Shown: positions 1-7,069 of the stretch, piece by piece
How the letters are laid out: every line of letters starts with the position of its first letter
Numbering within the stretch: position 1 is the first letter of the stretch
Assembly (NCBI GenBank): GCA_949286775.1
Contig: CASEDW010000204.1
Coordinates: 1-9,838 of the forward strand
DNA: 9,838 bases
Direction of reading: 5' to 3'
Origin: an uncultured Eubacteriales bacterium
GTDB taxonomy: Bacteria; Bacillota; Clostridia; Lachnospirales; Lachnospiraceae
Notes under the pieces: model-generated
What the model was told of the DNA's origin: nothing
Seen by the model: only the letters and a program-made list of their open reading frames with translations
Database searches by the model: none
Translations under genes and position numbers: made by a program

Positions 1-2283
1 TACTTAAAAGAGCTTGAATCCCATGGATATAATTCACCATGGGGTCTTTCGGAACTGGAAAAAGTATACGACAGGGGATGCCGAAGCCCGTTTTTATATT
101 TCAGGGCATGGTCGCTGATCAAAAAACAGGAATCTCTCCTGCGGAAACTTTCTCCGTTTTTGATAAGAGTGCTCCTGTTCGCTCAGAAAGAAGGCGTAAT
201 AACCGAGAGCATTCTCTTGAGAACGGCGTTTTTAAGCGCGAATGTCAAGCGCTTTTATCCGACGCTTTACAAGATACTTTGCGAAGGCTACGAAAAATAC
301 GGAAAAAAAGAGATTCTGGAGGCCATTTGCCGACATATCATGAACGATAACCCGGTTTCTCCGGCTTATTTTAAATGGTATGAAAAAGCAGTTGAAGAAG
401 ATATCAGGCTTACGAGACTTTATGAATATTATATAGAAACAAGGCCGGAGGAGTCAGATGCGCCTGTTCCGATGGCGGTTAAGCTGTATTTTTCATACAA
501 TACTTCCATTGGCGAAAGAAAGAGGGCGTATCTCTATTCAAAGATAATCGGCGAAAAAGAAAAAGACCCGATATCCTTTGAAAATTATGAAAAGATAGCA
601 GGGGATTTCGCCGCGGCGGGACTTAAAAACGGACGAATAAACGAGTATTACGCTGTATTGTACAGGGAGTTTTATCCTGAGATCAAAGACGCGGAAACAG
701 CCGGATATATGGCTGAGATTCTGTTTACACATAAGCTTACATGCAGCGATCCGAAGATGCGGCGCGTTATAATATGTCATCCGGCGCTTCGTGAAATGCA
801 GGCGTACGTGCTGAAAGAGGGCGTTGCCTATCCTAAGATTTACAGCAAAAACGCATGCGTATTTTTTGAAGATGAAAAGAAACGAAGATTCGCCGCGACT
901 GTAGAATACAAAATTGAGCAGCTTTTGGACGTTGACAGACACGCGAAGTCATGTATGCTCTTTGGCATCTGGGATACTGCCATGCAGCTTTACTGCTGTC
1001 ATGAAAAAACATGGCAGCTCGATATCGGCAAGAAAAATCTGATGAATTTCTGGAAAGCTGCGGAAAATCTGTATTTCACGAGGGAGTACAGAGACAAAAC
1101 AAGGAAACAGCTTCTTGAGTATTTTAACAGCCATGCTGACGAATGGACGCTTGTGCCGTTTGCTGAGAGCATAAAGGAGATCACATACGGCCATATCGAC
1201 AAGCCGGCGACCTTTGAGATGCTGATACAGTTTAAACAGTATAAAAAGGCGTTTAATCTGATCAACAGGATGGGATATGAGGGAATAAGTCCGCAGCTTT
1301 TGCTAAAGCTCGCTGTGACGGCGATAAAGCTTAAATCTTATGATGAAGATGAAGAGCTGCTGGATCTTTCGTATCATATTTACAGAAACGGATTTTTTAA
1401 CGACGATATTCTTGAATATATCAGCAGAAACGGACTCAGTTCGTTAGAGGAGACGGAAAAAATCTGGAACGACATGACGAACTTTGTCATGGATACATTT
1501 GAAATAGAGGAAAAATATCTTCTGCGCTCCATGTTTACAGGAAAGACAACAGGGGAAGCCGAGAAGATTTTTGAGAACTATTCGAGAAAAGGCGGCAAGC
1601 CGAAAGTGAGGATGGCATATCTTATCTTTTTATCAATGTTGCATGTGCTTAAAGGCAGAAAAATTTCTGATTTCACTGCGGATAGATTAAAGGAAGTGTG
1701 CAAAAATAAAGACAATGAAAGCCGTTTCTGCGCTCTTTCGTGGATCAAATATATGGCGGAAAATCCCGAAAAGATTTCCGAAGGAGACGAAGAGCTTATT
1801 AAGAGCATTCTTGAAAAATTCAGCCGGGAAAAGATCAGACTGGAGTTTTTCAAAAAGCTTCCGGCGAAGATAATAAAAGGATTCAGTCTTGACGACAAGG
1901 TATTCGCGGAGGAAAGCGCCAGGTCGGGAAGCGCTGTTGTCATACATTACAAAATAGACAGCGCGAACAATATTTCCGATCAGTGGAAAGACGAACCGTT
2001 AAAAGAGAGCGTTGAGGGACTTTTTGTCAGAGAATTCCTTTTGTTTTTCGGCGAAACTCTCAGTTATTACTGTACCGTAACAACGGCTGAAGATGTTTAT
2101 GACACGCCTGTCAGGAAACTCTCGATAGAAGAAAGCGATACAAAGGGACGGACGAGATACCAGCTGATAAACAGGATGCTCATGCAGATGAGCCTCGGCG
2201 CCAAAGAAGAAACTGAAGAGACAATGAAAAAATATATGTGGCAGGAAGCGTTTGCCGATAGCATGTTTAAGATTATTGAGTAA
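1..2283 (+). CDS. Large helical-repeat protein, DUF5717-like, 5'-partial
   Basis: The reading frame is open from the first base of the window, so the start lies upstream. The first start-like codon (TTG at 160) has no ribosome binding site and cuts into a continuous frame. At least 760 residues are visible. Most of it reads as amphipathic helix pairs rich in Leu, Tyr, Lys and Glu, an alpha-solenoid of TPR-like type, clearest at about residues 400-490. No signal peptide or membrane segment is visible in this part. From about residue 638 to 700 the character changes to alternating beta strands (VVIHYKID, then FVREFLLFFGE and LSYYCTV), suggesting a beta-sandwich followed by a helical tail. I recognise the overall pattern as the Lachnospiraceae DUF5717 family, which has no known function; the name is from memory, not from a search. 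It ends 17 nt before the Hsp70-like gene, so the two are probably co-transcribed. A scaffold or partner-binding role is inference. Confidence 0.75.
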   Translation, partial: YLKELESHGYNSPWGLSELEKVYDRGCRSPFLYFRAWSLIKKQESLLRKLSPFLIRVLLFAQKEGVITESILLRTAFLSANVKRFYPTLYKILCEGYEKYGKKEILEAICRHIMNDNPVSPAYFKWYEKAVEEDIRLTRLYEYYIETRPEESDAPVPMAVKLYFSYNTSIGERKRAYLYSKIIGEKEKDPISFENYEKIAGDFAAAGLKNGRINEYYAVLYREFYPEIKDAETAGYMAEILFTHKLTCSDPKMRRVIICHPALREMQAYVLKEGVAYPKIYSKNACVFFEDEKKRRFAATVEYKIEQLLDVDRHAKSCMLFGIWDTAMQLYCCHEKTWQLDIGKKNLMNFWKAAENLYFTREYRDKTRKQLLEYFNSHADEWTLVPFAESIKEITYGHIDKPATFEMLIQFKQYKKAFNLINRMGYEGISPQLLLKLAVTAIKLKSYDEDEELLDLSYHIYRNGFFNDDILEYISRNGLSSLEETEKIWNDMTNFVMDTFEIEEKYLLRSMFTGKTTGEAEKIFENYSRKGGKPKVRMAYLIFLSMLHVLKGRKISDFTADRLKEVCKNKDNESRFCALSWIKYMAENPEKISEGDEELIKSILEKFSREKIRLEFFKKLPAKIIKGFSLDDKVFAEESARSGSAVVIHYKIDSANNISDQWKDEPLKESVEGLFVREFLLFFGETLSYYCTVTTAEDVYDTPVRKLSIEESDTKGRTRYQLINRMLMQMSLGAKEETEETMKKYMWQEAFADSMFKIIE

Positions 2284-2300
2284 CAAAGGGGGCATGAAAC

Positions 2301-3542
2301 ATGGCAGAATCATATTTTGTCGGACTTGAATTTAATGAAAAAGAGATCCGGCTGTGCGTATATGATCCGAAAGAAAAAGACGCGGTTTCAGTGATGATAA
2401 CCGCCGGAGGAAGCCATGCCGAATGCCCGGCTCATATGGCGTATATAGAAGAAACCGGACGCTGGAAATATGGCATAGAAGCTGATTATTTTGCGGAAAA
2501 TAAAGGCGCGGTTCTCTTTGAGGACGTTTTTGACAGAGTGCTTGAAGGCCGCGATTTTGAGGCGAACGGCAAAGTCTTTTCAGGCGAGACGGTGGTTGCG
2601 GAAATGATCAAACAGGCGATAGCGTTCGCGGGAATAAAAGTGCCGGCGATGCAGATAGAAGTGCTGATGATAACGGTGCCTAAAATATCAAAGTACCTGA
2701 CTGATACGATAGAAAAAGCCTTTAAAAGAATGGGATTGGCAGCAGGACAGGCATATCTGCAAAGCTTTGATGAGAGCTTTTATGTTCATACATATTACCA
2801 GAAGTATGAGGTGTTCAGCCGCGACGTCGGACTGTTTTATTTTAAAGACGATACCACGGTTCAGTTTAAAAAACTGCATTCGGATCTGACTACAAGACCC
2901 GCGACAGTAACTGTCACAGAGGGCGGTATGACGATTCTCTCTCTTGATCCGGATAAAAAGGATCAGGAGTTCGCGGATTTTATAAATGAAAATGTCCGTG
3001 AAAATGAATATTCAAGTTTCTTTCTTGTGGGAAAGGGATTTGACCGTTCATGGTCAAAAAAATCACTGGGACTTCTTTGCAGGGCAAGGCGCAAAGTGTT
3101 TTATGGAACAAATCTTTTTTCCAAGGGAGCGTGTTATGCCGCGCGGGAAAAGTCGTCATACGCGCAGTTAAAGCACAGATCGCTTTTTATGGGCAGCGAT
3201 CTGGTCAGAAAAAATATCGGAATAGAACTTCTTTCAGAGGGAATTGCAATTTATCATCCGCTGATAACTGCAGGTATCAACTGGTATGAGGCCGAAAATG
3301 AATGCGATATTATCCTGAATGACGAAAGAGAGCTGGTTTTCCGCGTGAGCTCTCTTGAGGATGGGAAAAAGACTAATTATTCGATGCCGCTTACAGATCT
3401 CCCGGAAAGACCGGCGAAGGCGACAAGGCTTAATATCAGGATACATTTTGAAGCGGCTGATCAGTGTGTTATCGATGTTAAAGATCTCGGTTTTGGTGAA
3501 ATGTTTGAATCGTCAGGGCTGAGCTGGAAAGAAGTATTGTAA
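2301..3542 (+). CDS. Hsp70/actin-fold protein with degenerate ATP site, DUF5716-like
   Basis: 413 residues, ATG start after a G-rich ribosome binding site (AAAGGGGG, 2285-2292). The layout follows Hsp70. A first beta hairpin (residues 6-21, VGLEFNEKEIRLCVYD) sits where phosphate-1 should be. Residues 119-147 (IEVLMITVPK...AFKRMGL) resemble the segment of Hsp70 that precedes phosphate-2. An adenosine-like segment (FFLVGKGF, 240-247) is followed by a connect-2-like helix (NLFSKGACYAA, 271-281). Residues 305-402 look like the Hsp70 beta substrate-binding domain, with LPERP and the late strand CVIDVKDLGFGE in matching order. The DxGT loop is absent (LEFNE), and the DLGGGT loop reads DVGLFYF near residue 176, so ATP hydrolysis is doubtful. 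The helical lid is missing: the protein ends about 11 residues after the beta domain. It probably belongs to the DUF5716 family (name from memory). It sits between two helical-repeat genes, which suggests they work together. Function unknown. Confidence 0.75.
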   Translation: MAESYFVGLEFNEKEIRLCVYDPKEKDAVSVMITAGGSHAECPAHMAYIEETGRWKYGIEADYFAENKGAVLFEDVFDRVLEGRDFEANGKVFSGETVVAEMIKQAIAFAGIKVPAMQIEVLMITVPKISKYLTDTIEKAFKRMGLAAGQAYLQSFDESFYVHTYYQKYEVFSRDVGLFYFKDDTTVQFKKLHSDLTTRPATVTVTEGGMTILSLDPDKKDQEFADFINENVRENEYSSFFLVGKGFDRSWSKKSLGLLCRARRKVFYGTNLFSKGACYAAREKSSYAQLKHRSLFMGSDLVRKNIGIELLSEGIAIYHPLITAGINWYEAENECDIILNDERELVFRVSSLEDGKKTNYSMPLTDLPERPAKATRLNIRIHFEAADQCVIDVKDLGFGEMFESSGLSWKEVL

Positions 3543-3560
3543 AATTCATCAGGAGGAACT

Positions 3561-4328
3561 ATGGGAAATTATCTGCTTTGCTCTCATCCGCTTGCCGGGA
3601 AGCCTTTTTATATAGAGAGCATTCATTTGAATATATATTCCATAGAGGAATTGTGCTTTTTCCTGAGCACAAATATGGCCATTGCGGATGAAGTTATTTT
3701 AAATCCGCTGTTGGCCGAATGGCTTTCTGAACAGTGCGGAATAATAAATATCAAAGAGTACAACAGTATAGTGGTGTCAGATGAAAAGATCGGACACAGA
3801 CTGTACTGGATCTTTGTTAAAAGCCATTATTTCGCGGAAAATGAACTCAGGAAATATAAAGTGAGAATAGACGCTTTTGATAATACGGGCAGGATGGAGA
3901 GGCAGAAATTAAAAGGCGACGCTCTTCTTAAATTCGGAAAATACAAGCGAAGTATAGGATGTTATGAGGAAGTTTTCGCGATGCAGGGGATTTCTTCAAA
4001 GCCTTCATTTTTCAGGGCAACAGTCTGGCACAACATGGGATGCGCTTATGAAAAGTTGTTTCAGACGGCAAGGGCGGTAAAATGCTTTGAAAAGGCGTTT
4101 GAGATTGACGGCTCTGATATATTCAGGGATTCCTATATAAAAGCCGTTTATTTTGACAGCGGAGAAAAGAAAGCGGAAGAAGAGATAAAAAAATTAGAAC
4201 TTGACGATAATTATCTGCATGAACTTAAGCGGCAGATTTCAGAGATAAAAGCAAAGCCTGTGACAGGCGATATACAAAAGACGCTTAATGAGTGGGTAAA
4301 GCAGTATCATTTGAGCGTAGATCAGTGA
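3561..4328 (+). CDS. TPR-repeat protein, function unknown
   Basis: 255 residues. The ATG follows a consensus AGGAGG at 3551-3556 and begins 18 nt after the Hsp70-like gene. The first roughly 100 residues form an uncharacterised alpha/beta region beginning MGNYLLCSHPLAGKPF, with no signal peptide. Two tetratricopeptide repeats follow: about residues 112-143 (KGDALLKFGKYKRSIGCYEE) and 151-184 (WHNMGCAYEKLFQTARAVKC, then FEKAFEID). Both show the Ala/Gly/Tyr/Ala spacing of TPR helix pairs. A charged helical tail rich in Lys and Glu (about 200-235) completes the protein. TPR domains usually bind protein partners, and many bind the C-terminus of Hsp70-type proteins, so the Hsp70-like neighbour is the first candidate partner. 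That link is inference from position only. The protein appears cytosolic. I do not recognise a named family for the N-terminal region. Confidence 0.78.
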   Translation: MGNYLLCSHPLAGKPFYIESIHLNIYSIEELCFFLSTNMAIADEVILNPLLAEWLSEQCGIINIKEYNSIVVSDEKIGHRLYWIFVKSHYFAENELRKYKVRIDAFDNTGRMERQKLKGDALLKFGKYKRSIGCYEEVFAMQGISSKPSFFRATVWHNMGCAYEKLFQTARAVKCFEKAFEIDGSDIFRDSYIKAVYFDSGEKKAEEEIKKLELDDNYLHELKRQISEIKAKPVTGDIQKTLNEWVKQYHLSVDQ

Positions 4329-4341
4329 GACAGGGTTAAAG

Positions 4342-5259
4342 ATGTTAGATATATGTTTATTGGGAACAGGAGGAATGATGCCGCTTACCTTCAGGTGGCT
4401 CACTTCTCTTATGACAAGATTTAACGGAAGCAGTATTCTTATAGACTGCGGCGAAGGAACACAGATAGCGATCCAGAAACAGGGGTGGAGTTTTAAGCAG
4501 ATAGATACGATCATGTTTACGCACTACCACGCTGATCATATAAGCGGACTGCCGGGAGTGCTTCTCGCGATGATGAACGCTGACAGAACGGAGCCTGTAA
4601 CGCTTGTTGGCCCCAAAGGTCTTGAAAGAGTCGTTTCGGGATTAAGAGTTATCTGTCCGGAGCTTACATTTAAAATAGAATTTCGTGAAATAACTGAACC
4701 CGAGGAAAAATTCGTTGTAAACGGATATCATATAACAGCTTTCAGGGTTAAACACAACACGATCTGTTACGGTTACAGCATAGAAATTCCAAGAAGCGGA
4801 AAATTTGACGCGGAACGCGCGAAAAAAGAAGGAATACCTCTCAAATTCTGGAATCCGCTTCAAAAGGGAATGACCATGGAAGAAAACGGCGTCATTTATA
4901 CGCCTGATATGGTTCTTGGAGAACCGAGAAAGGGGCTTAAGGTCACTTATACGACAGATACGAGACCTGTTCAGGCTATTATAGATCATGCGAAAGATTC
5001 CGACGTATTTATATGCGAAGGCATGTACGGAGAACATGAAAAGGCTGAAAAAGCGAAGGAATACAGGCATATGACGATGCAGGAAGCGGCGCATCTCGCG
5101 TCCGAAGCGGATGTCAAAGAGATGTGGCTTACACATTTTTCGCCGTCTACGTCGCGGCCTGACTGGTATTTAAAAGAGATACAGAATATTTTCCCTGATA
5201 CTGTCATCGGCAGAGACGGAATGACTAAAGAGCTGAAGTTTAGGGATGGAGAAGATTAA
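4342..5259 (+). CDS. rnz: Ribonuclease Z (tRNA 3' endonuclease), divergent branch
   Basis: 305 residues, the usual length for short-form RNase Z, a zinc metallo-beta-lactamase-fold endonuclease that trims the 3' trailer of tRNA precursors lacking an encoded CCA. The metal ligands are visible: THYHADH at residues 60-66 (H61, H63, D65, H66), H138 in VKHNTICYGY, D206 in TTDTRP and H265 in LTHFS. The stretch from GKFD (153-156) through about residue 200 matches the flexible tRNA-binding arm of the family. The branch is divergent: the HEAT motif reads CEGM (225-228), HST reads HMT (243-245), and the N-terminal glycine loop reads GTGGMMP. Similar variants are, as I recall, common in Clostridia. The gene starts 13 nt after the TPR gene with only a weak AGGG site (4332-4335), so translational coupling is likely. 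Another nuclease of the same fold is possible but less likely given the arm and the linkage to tsaD. Confidence 0.85.
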   Translation: MLDICLLGTGGMMPLTFRWLTSLMTRFNGSSILIDCGEGTQIAIQKQGWSFKQIDTIMFTHYHADHISGLPGVLLAMMNADRTEPVTLVGPKGLERVVSGLRVICPELTFKIEFREITEPEEKFVVNGYHITAFRVKHNTICYGYSIEIPRSGKFDAERAKKEGIPLKFWNPLQKGMTMEENGVIYTPDMVLGEPRKGLKVTYTTDTRPVQAIIDHAKDSDVFICEGMYGEHEKAEKAKEYRHMTMQEAAHLASEADVKEMWLTHFSPSTSRPDWYLKEIQNIFPDTVIGRDGMTKELKFRDGED

Positions 5260-5262
5260 GCT

Positions 5263-6282
5263 ATGGACGATTGTTTGATACTTGGAATAGAGAGCTCCTG
5301 TGACGAAACGGCGGCGGCCGTTATAAAAAACGGCAGAGAAGTCCTCTCTAATGTTATTTCATCACAGATAGATATTCATACTCTGTATGGCGGAGTAGTG
5401 CCTGAAATCGCTTCAAGAAAACATATAGAGAGAATTAATCAGGTGATCAGACAGGCGCTTTCGGACGCGAATGTGACCCTTGATGATATTGACGCGATTG
5501 GAGTCACCTACGGTCCGGGGCTTGTGGGGGCGCTTCTTGTGGGCGTCGCGGAGGCAAAAGCGATAGCCTTTGCTAAAAATATTCCGCTGGTGGGAGTTCA
5601 TCATATAGAAGGGCATGTGTCGGCTAACTATATTCAGCATCCAGAGCTGGAACCGCCGTTCATGTGCGAGATAATTTCAGGCGGACATACGCACCTGGTC
5701 ATAGTAAAAGATTATGGAGAGTTTGAAATACTCGGAAGGACAAGGGACGACGCGGCAGGCGAAGCTTTTGATAAGGTTGCCCGCGCGATAGGCCTTGGGT
5801 ATCCGGGAGGCCCTAAGATAGAGAAAAAGGCGAAAGAGGGAAATCCAAACGCCATAGAATTTCCGAGGGCGCATGTGGCTGATGCCGAGTATGATTTCAG
5901 CTTCAGCGGCTTAAAGTCGGCTGTTTTGAATTATATAAATAAAGCGAATATGACAGGGGAAGCCGTAAACGAAGCGGATGTGGCCGCGTCATTTCAACAG
6001 GCTGTAATCGATGTCCTTGTGGACAATGCAATCCGCGCATCGAAAGATTATAAGATCGATAAGCTGGCGCTGGCGGGCGGCGTCGCCTCAAATGGAACGC
6101 TGAGGATGGCATTTGAAGAGGCCTGCGCTAAAAACAATATAAAACTATATTGTCCGGCTCCGGTTTTGTGCACTGACAACGCGGCTATGATAGGAGCGGC
6201 GGCTTATTATGAATTCAAGAAGGGAAATCTCGCGGGATGGGATCTCAATGCCGTTCCGAACCTGAAACTGGGCGAAAAGTAA
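5263..6282 (+). CDS. tsaD: tRNA N6-adenosine threonylcarbamoyltransferase TsaD
   Basis: 339 residues, full family length. TsaD transfers the threonylcarbamoyl group from threonylcarbamoyl-AMP to adenosine 37 of ANN-decoding tRNAs, giving t6A, and works with TsaB and TsaE in the cytosol. Diagnostic motifs are all present: GIESSCDETAAAV (residues 8-20), YGPGLVGALLVG (83-94), HHIEGH (113-118) with metal ligands H114 and H118, SGGHTHLV (139-146), FSFSGLKSA (212-220), LAGGVASNG (270-278) and the third metal ligand D305 in CTDNAAMIG. No key residue is missing. The ATG is only 3 nt after the rnz stop, and the Shine-Dalgarno (GGAGAA) lies inside the end of rnz, which points to coupled translation. 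tsaB, tsaE and rimI, often beside tsaD in Firmicutes, are not in the window, so they must be elsewhere. Confidence 0.98.
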   Translation: MDDCLILGIESSCDETAAAVIKNGREVLSNVISSQIDIHTLYGGVVPEIASRKHIERINQVIRQALSDANVTLDDIDAIGVTYGPGLVGALLVGVAEAKAIAFAKNIPLVGVHHIEGHVSANYIQHPELEPPFMCEIISGGHTHLVIVKDYGEFEILGRTRDDAAGEAFDKVARAIGLGYPGGPKIEKKAKEGNPNAIEFPRAHVADAEYDFSFSGLKSAVLNYINKANMTGEAVNEADVAASFQQAVIDVLVDNAIRASKDYKIDKLALAGGVASNGTLRMAFEEACAKNNIKLYCPAPVLCTDNAAMIGAAAYYEFKKGNLAGWDLNAVPNLKLGEK

Positions 6283-6300
6283 TTTATTGGGAGAAAAGGT

Positions 6301-7002
6301 ATGGACGAAAAGAAGTTTTGCAGCGCTGTTGTGGTCGCGGCGGGAAAAGGAACGAGATTCGGTTCCGATATTCCGAAACAGTTTTTAGAAATAGGTGGGA
6401 AGCCTGTTTTATATTACAGCCTTAAAGCGCTTTGTGATTCCGATATAATAGATGAGATTATCATTGTCACATCTGAAGAATGGATAGATTTCGTAACGGA
6501 AGAGATCGTGCGCAAATATGAAATGGAAAAAGTTCAGGCTATAGTGCTGGGCGGCGATGAAAGGTATGATTCCGTGTTCGCAGGATTGATGTCGGTTGAT
6601 ATTTCAGCTGACTACGTGTATATCCATGACGGCGCAAGACCGATGCTGACAGAGGATATCCTGAGACGAGGTTTTGAAACCGTATCAAAATACGGCACGG
6701 CAGTAGCGGCGATACCGTCGTCAGACACAGTCAAGATTACTGATGAAGACATGACGGTAACTTCAACGCCTGACAGAAACAGCGTATGGAGAATACAGAC
6801 CCCGCAGATATTTGAATATGACATGATAATAAAAGCATATTTTTCTCTTACTGATGAAGATAAAAAAGGGCTTACGGACGACGCGATGATCATCGAAAGA
6901 AAAACAGACAATCCGGTTCATCTTTTTATCGGATCGGAAGACAATATCAAGATTACCTCGCCGGGGGATCTTGAAATAGCAAAACAAAAATTGAGTAAAT
7001 AA
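6301..7002 (+). CDS. ispD: 2-C-methyl-D-erythritol 4-phosphate cytidylyltransferase IspD
   Basis: 233 residues, typical length. IspD joins CTP and 2-C-methyl-D-erythritol 4-phosphate to make CDP-methylerythritol, the third step of the MEP route to isopentenyl diphosphate. The nucleotide-binding loop AAGKGTRFG is at residues 13-21 and PKQ at 25-27 (catalytic K26). GGDERYDSV (84-92) is the CTP-site segment, HDGARP is at 109-114, DRN at 158-160 precedes the WRIQTPQIF stretch, and TDDA at 192-195 and NIKIT at 215-219 close the active site. The start ATG follows a GGGAG site (6289-6293), 18 nt after tsaD. It is the last gene of the rightward run and ends directly before the stem-loop terminator. 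The related ribitol-5-phosphate enzyme TarI has a similar fold, but the TDDA motif and the absence of teichoic-acid neighbours favour IspD. Confidence 0.96.
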   Translation: MDEKKFCSAVVVAAGKGTRFGSDIPKQFLEIGGKPVLYYSLKALCDSDIIDEIIIVTSEEWIDFVTEEIVRKYEMEKVQAIVLGGDERYDSVFAGLMSVDISADYVYIHDGARPMLTEDILRRGFETVSKYGTAVAAIPSSDTVKITDEDMTVTSTPDRNSVWRIQTPQIFEYDMIIKAYFSLTDEDKKGLTDDAMIIERKTDNPVHLFIGSEDNIKITSPGDLEIAKQKLSK

Positions 7003-7003
7003 A

Positions 7004-7069
7004 GATAAGCGCCTAAGCAATGAGTTTCGGATAATCGAAATCGCTGCATCGGCGCTTGTCTTGTTATTT
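7004..7069. terminator. Convergent, probably bidirectional intrinsic terminator
   Basis: The outer arms GATAAGCGCC (7004-7013) and GGCGCTTGTC (7051-7060) pair over 10 bp with a single G-U. An inner hairpin pairs TTTCG (7025-7029) with CGAAA (7036-7040) around a 6-nt loop. The + strand continues into TCTTGTTATTT (7059-7069), and the - strand continues into TTATCTTTATTT after its own copy of the stem, so each direction has a T-rich tail. It lies between the ispD stop (7002) and the aldehyde dehydrogenase stop (7064), where two converging operons need to be separated. The tails are not pure T runs, and the long interrupted stem is unusual, so efficiency is uncertain. Confidence 0.7.

Noticed and set aside
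20..43. Inverted repeat CCCATGG / CCATGGG with a 10-nt loop.
   Set aside because: It lies inside the coding frame of the large solenoid gene, CCATGG is itself palindromic, and a 7-bp arm is expected by chance. No T-run follows.
39..350. 103-codon open frame overlapping the start of the window.
   Set aside because: It overlaps, in another frame, the continuous solenoid coding frame, and the translation has no domain-like pattern.
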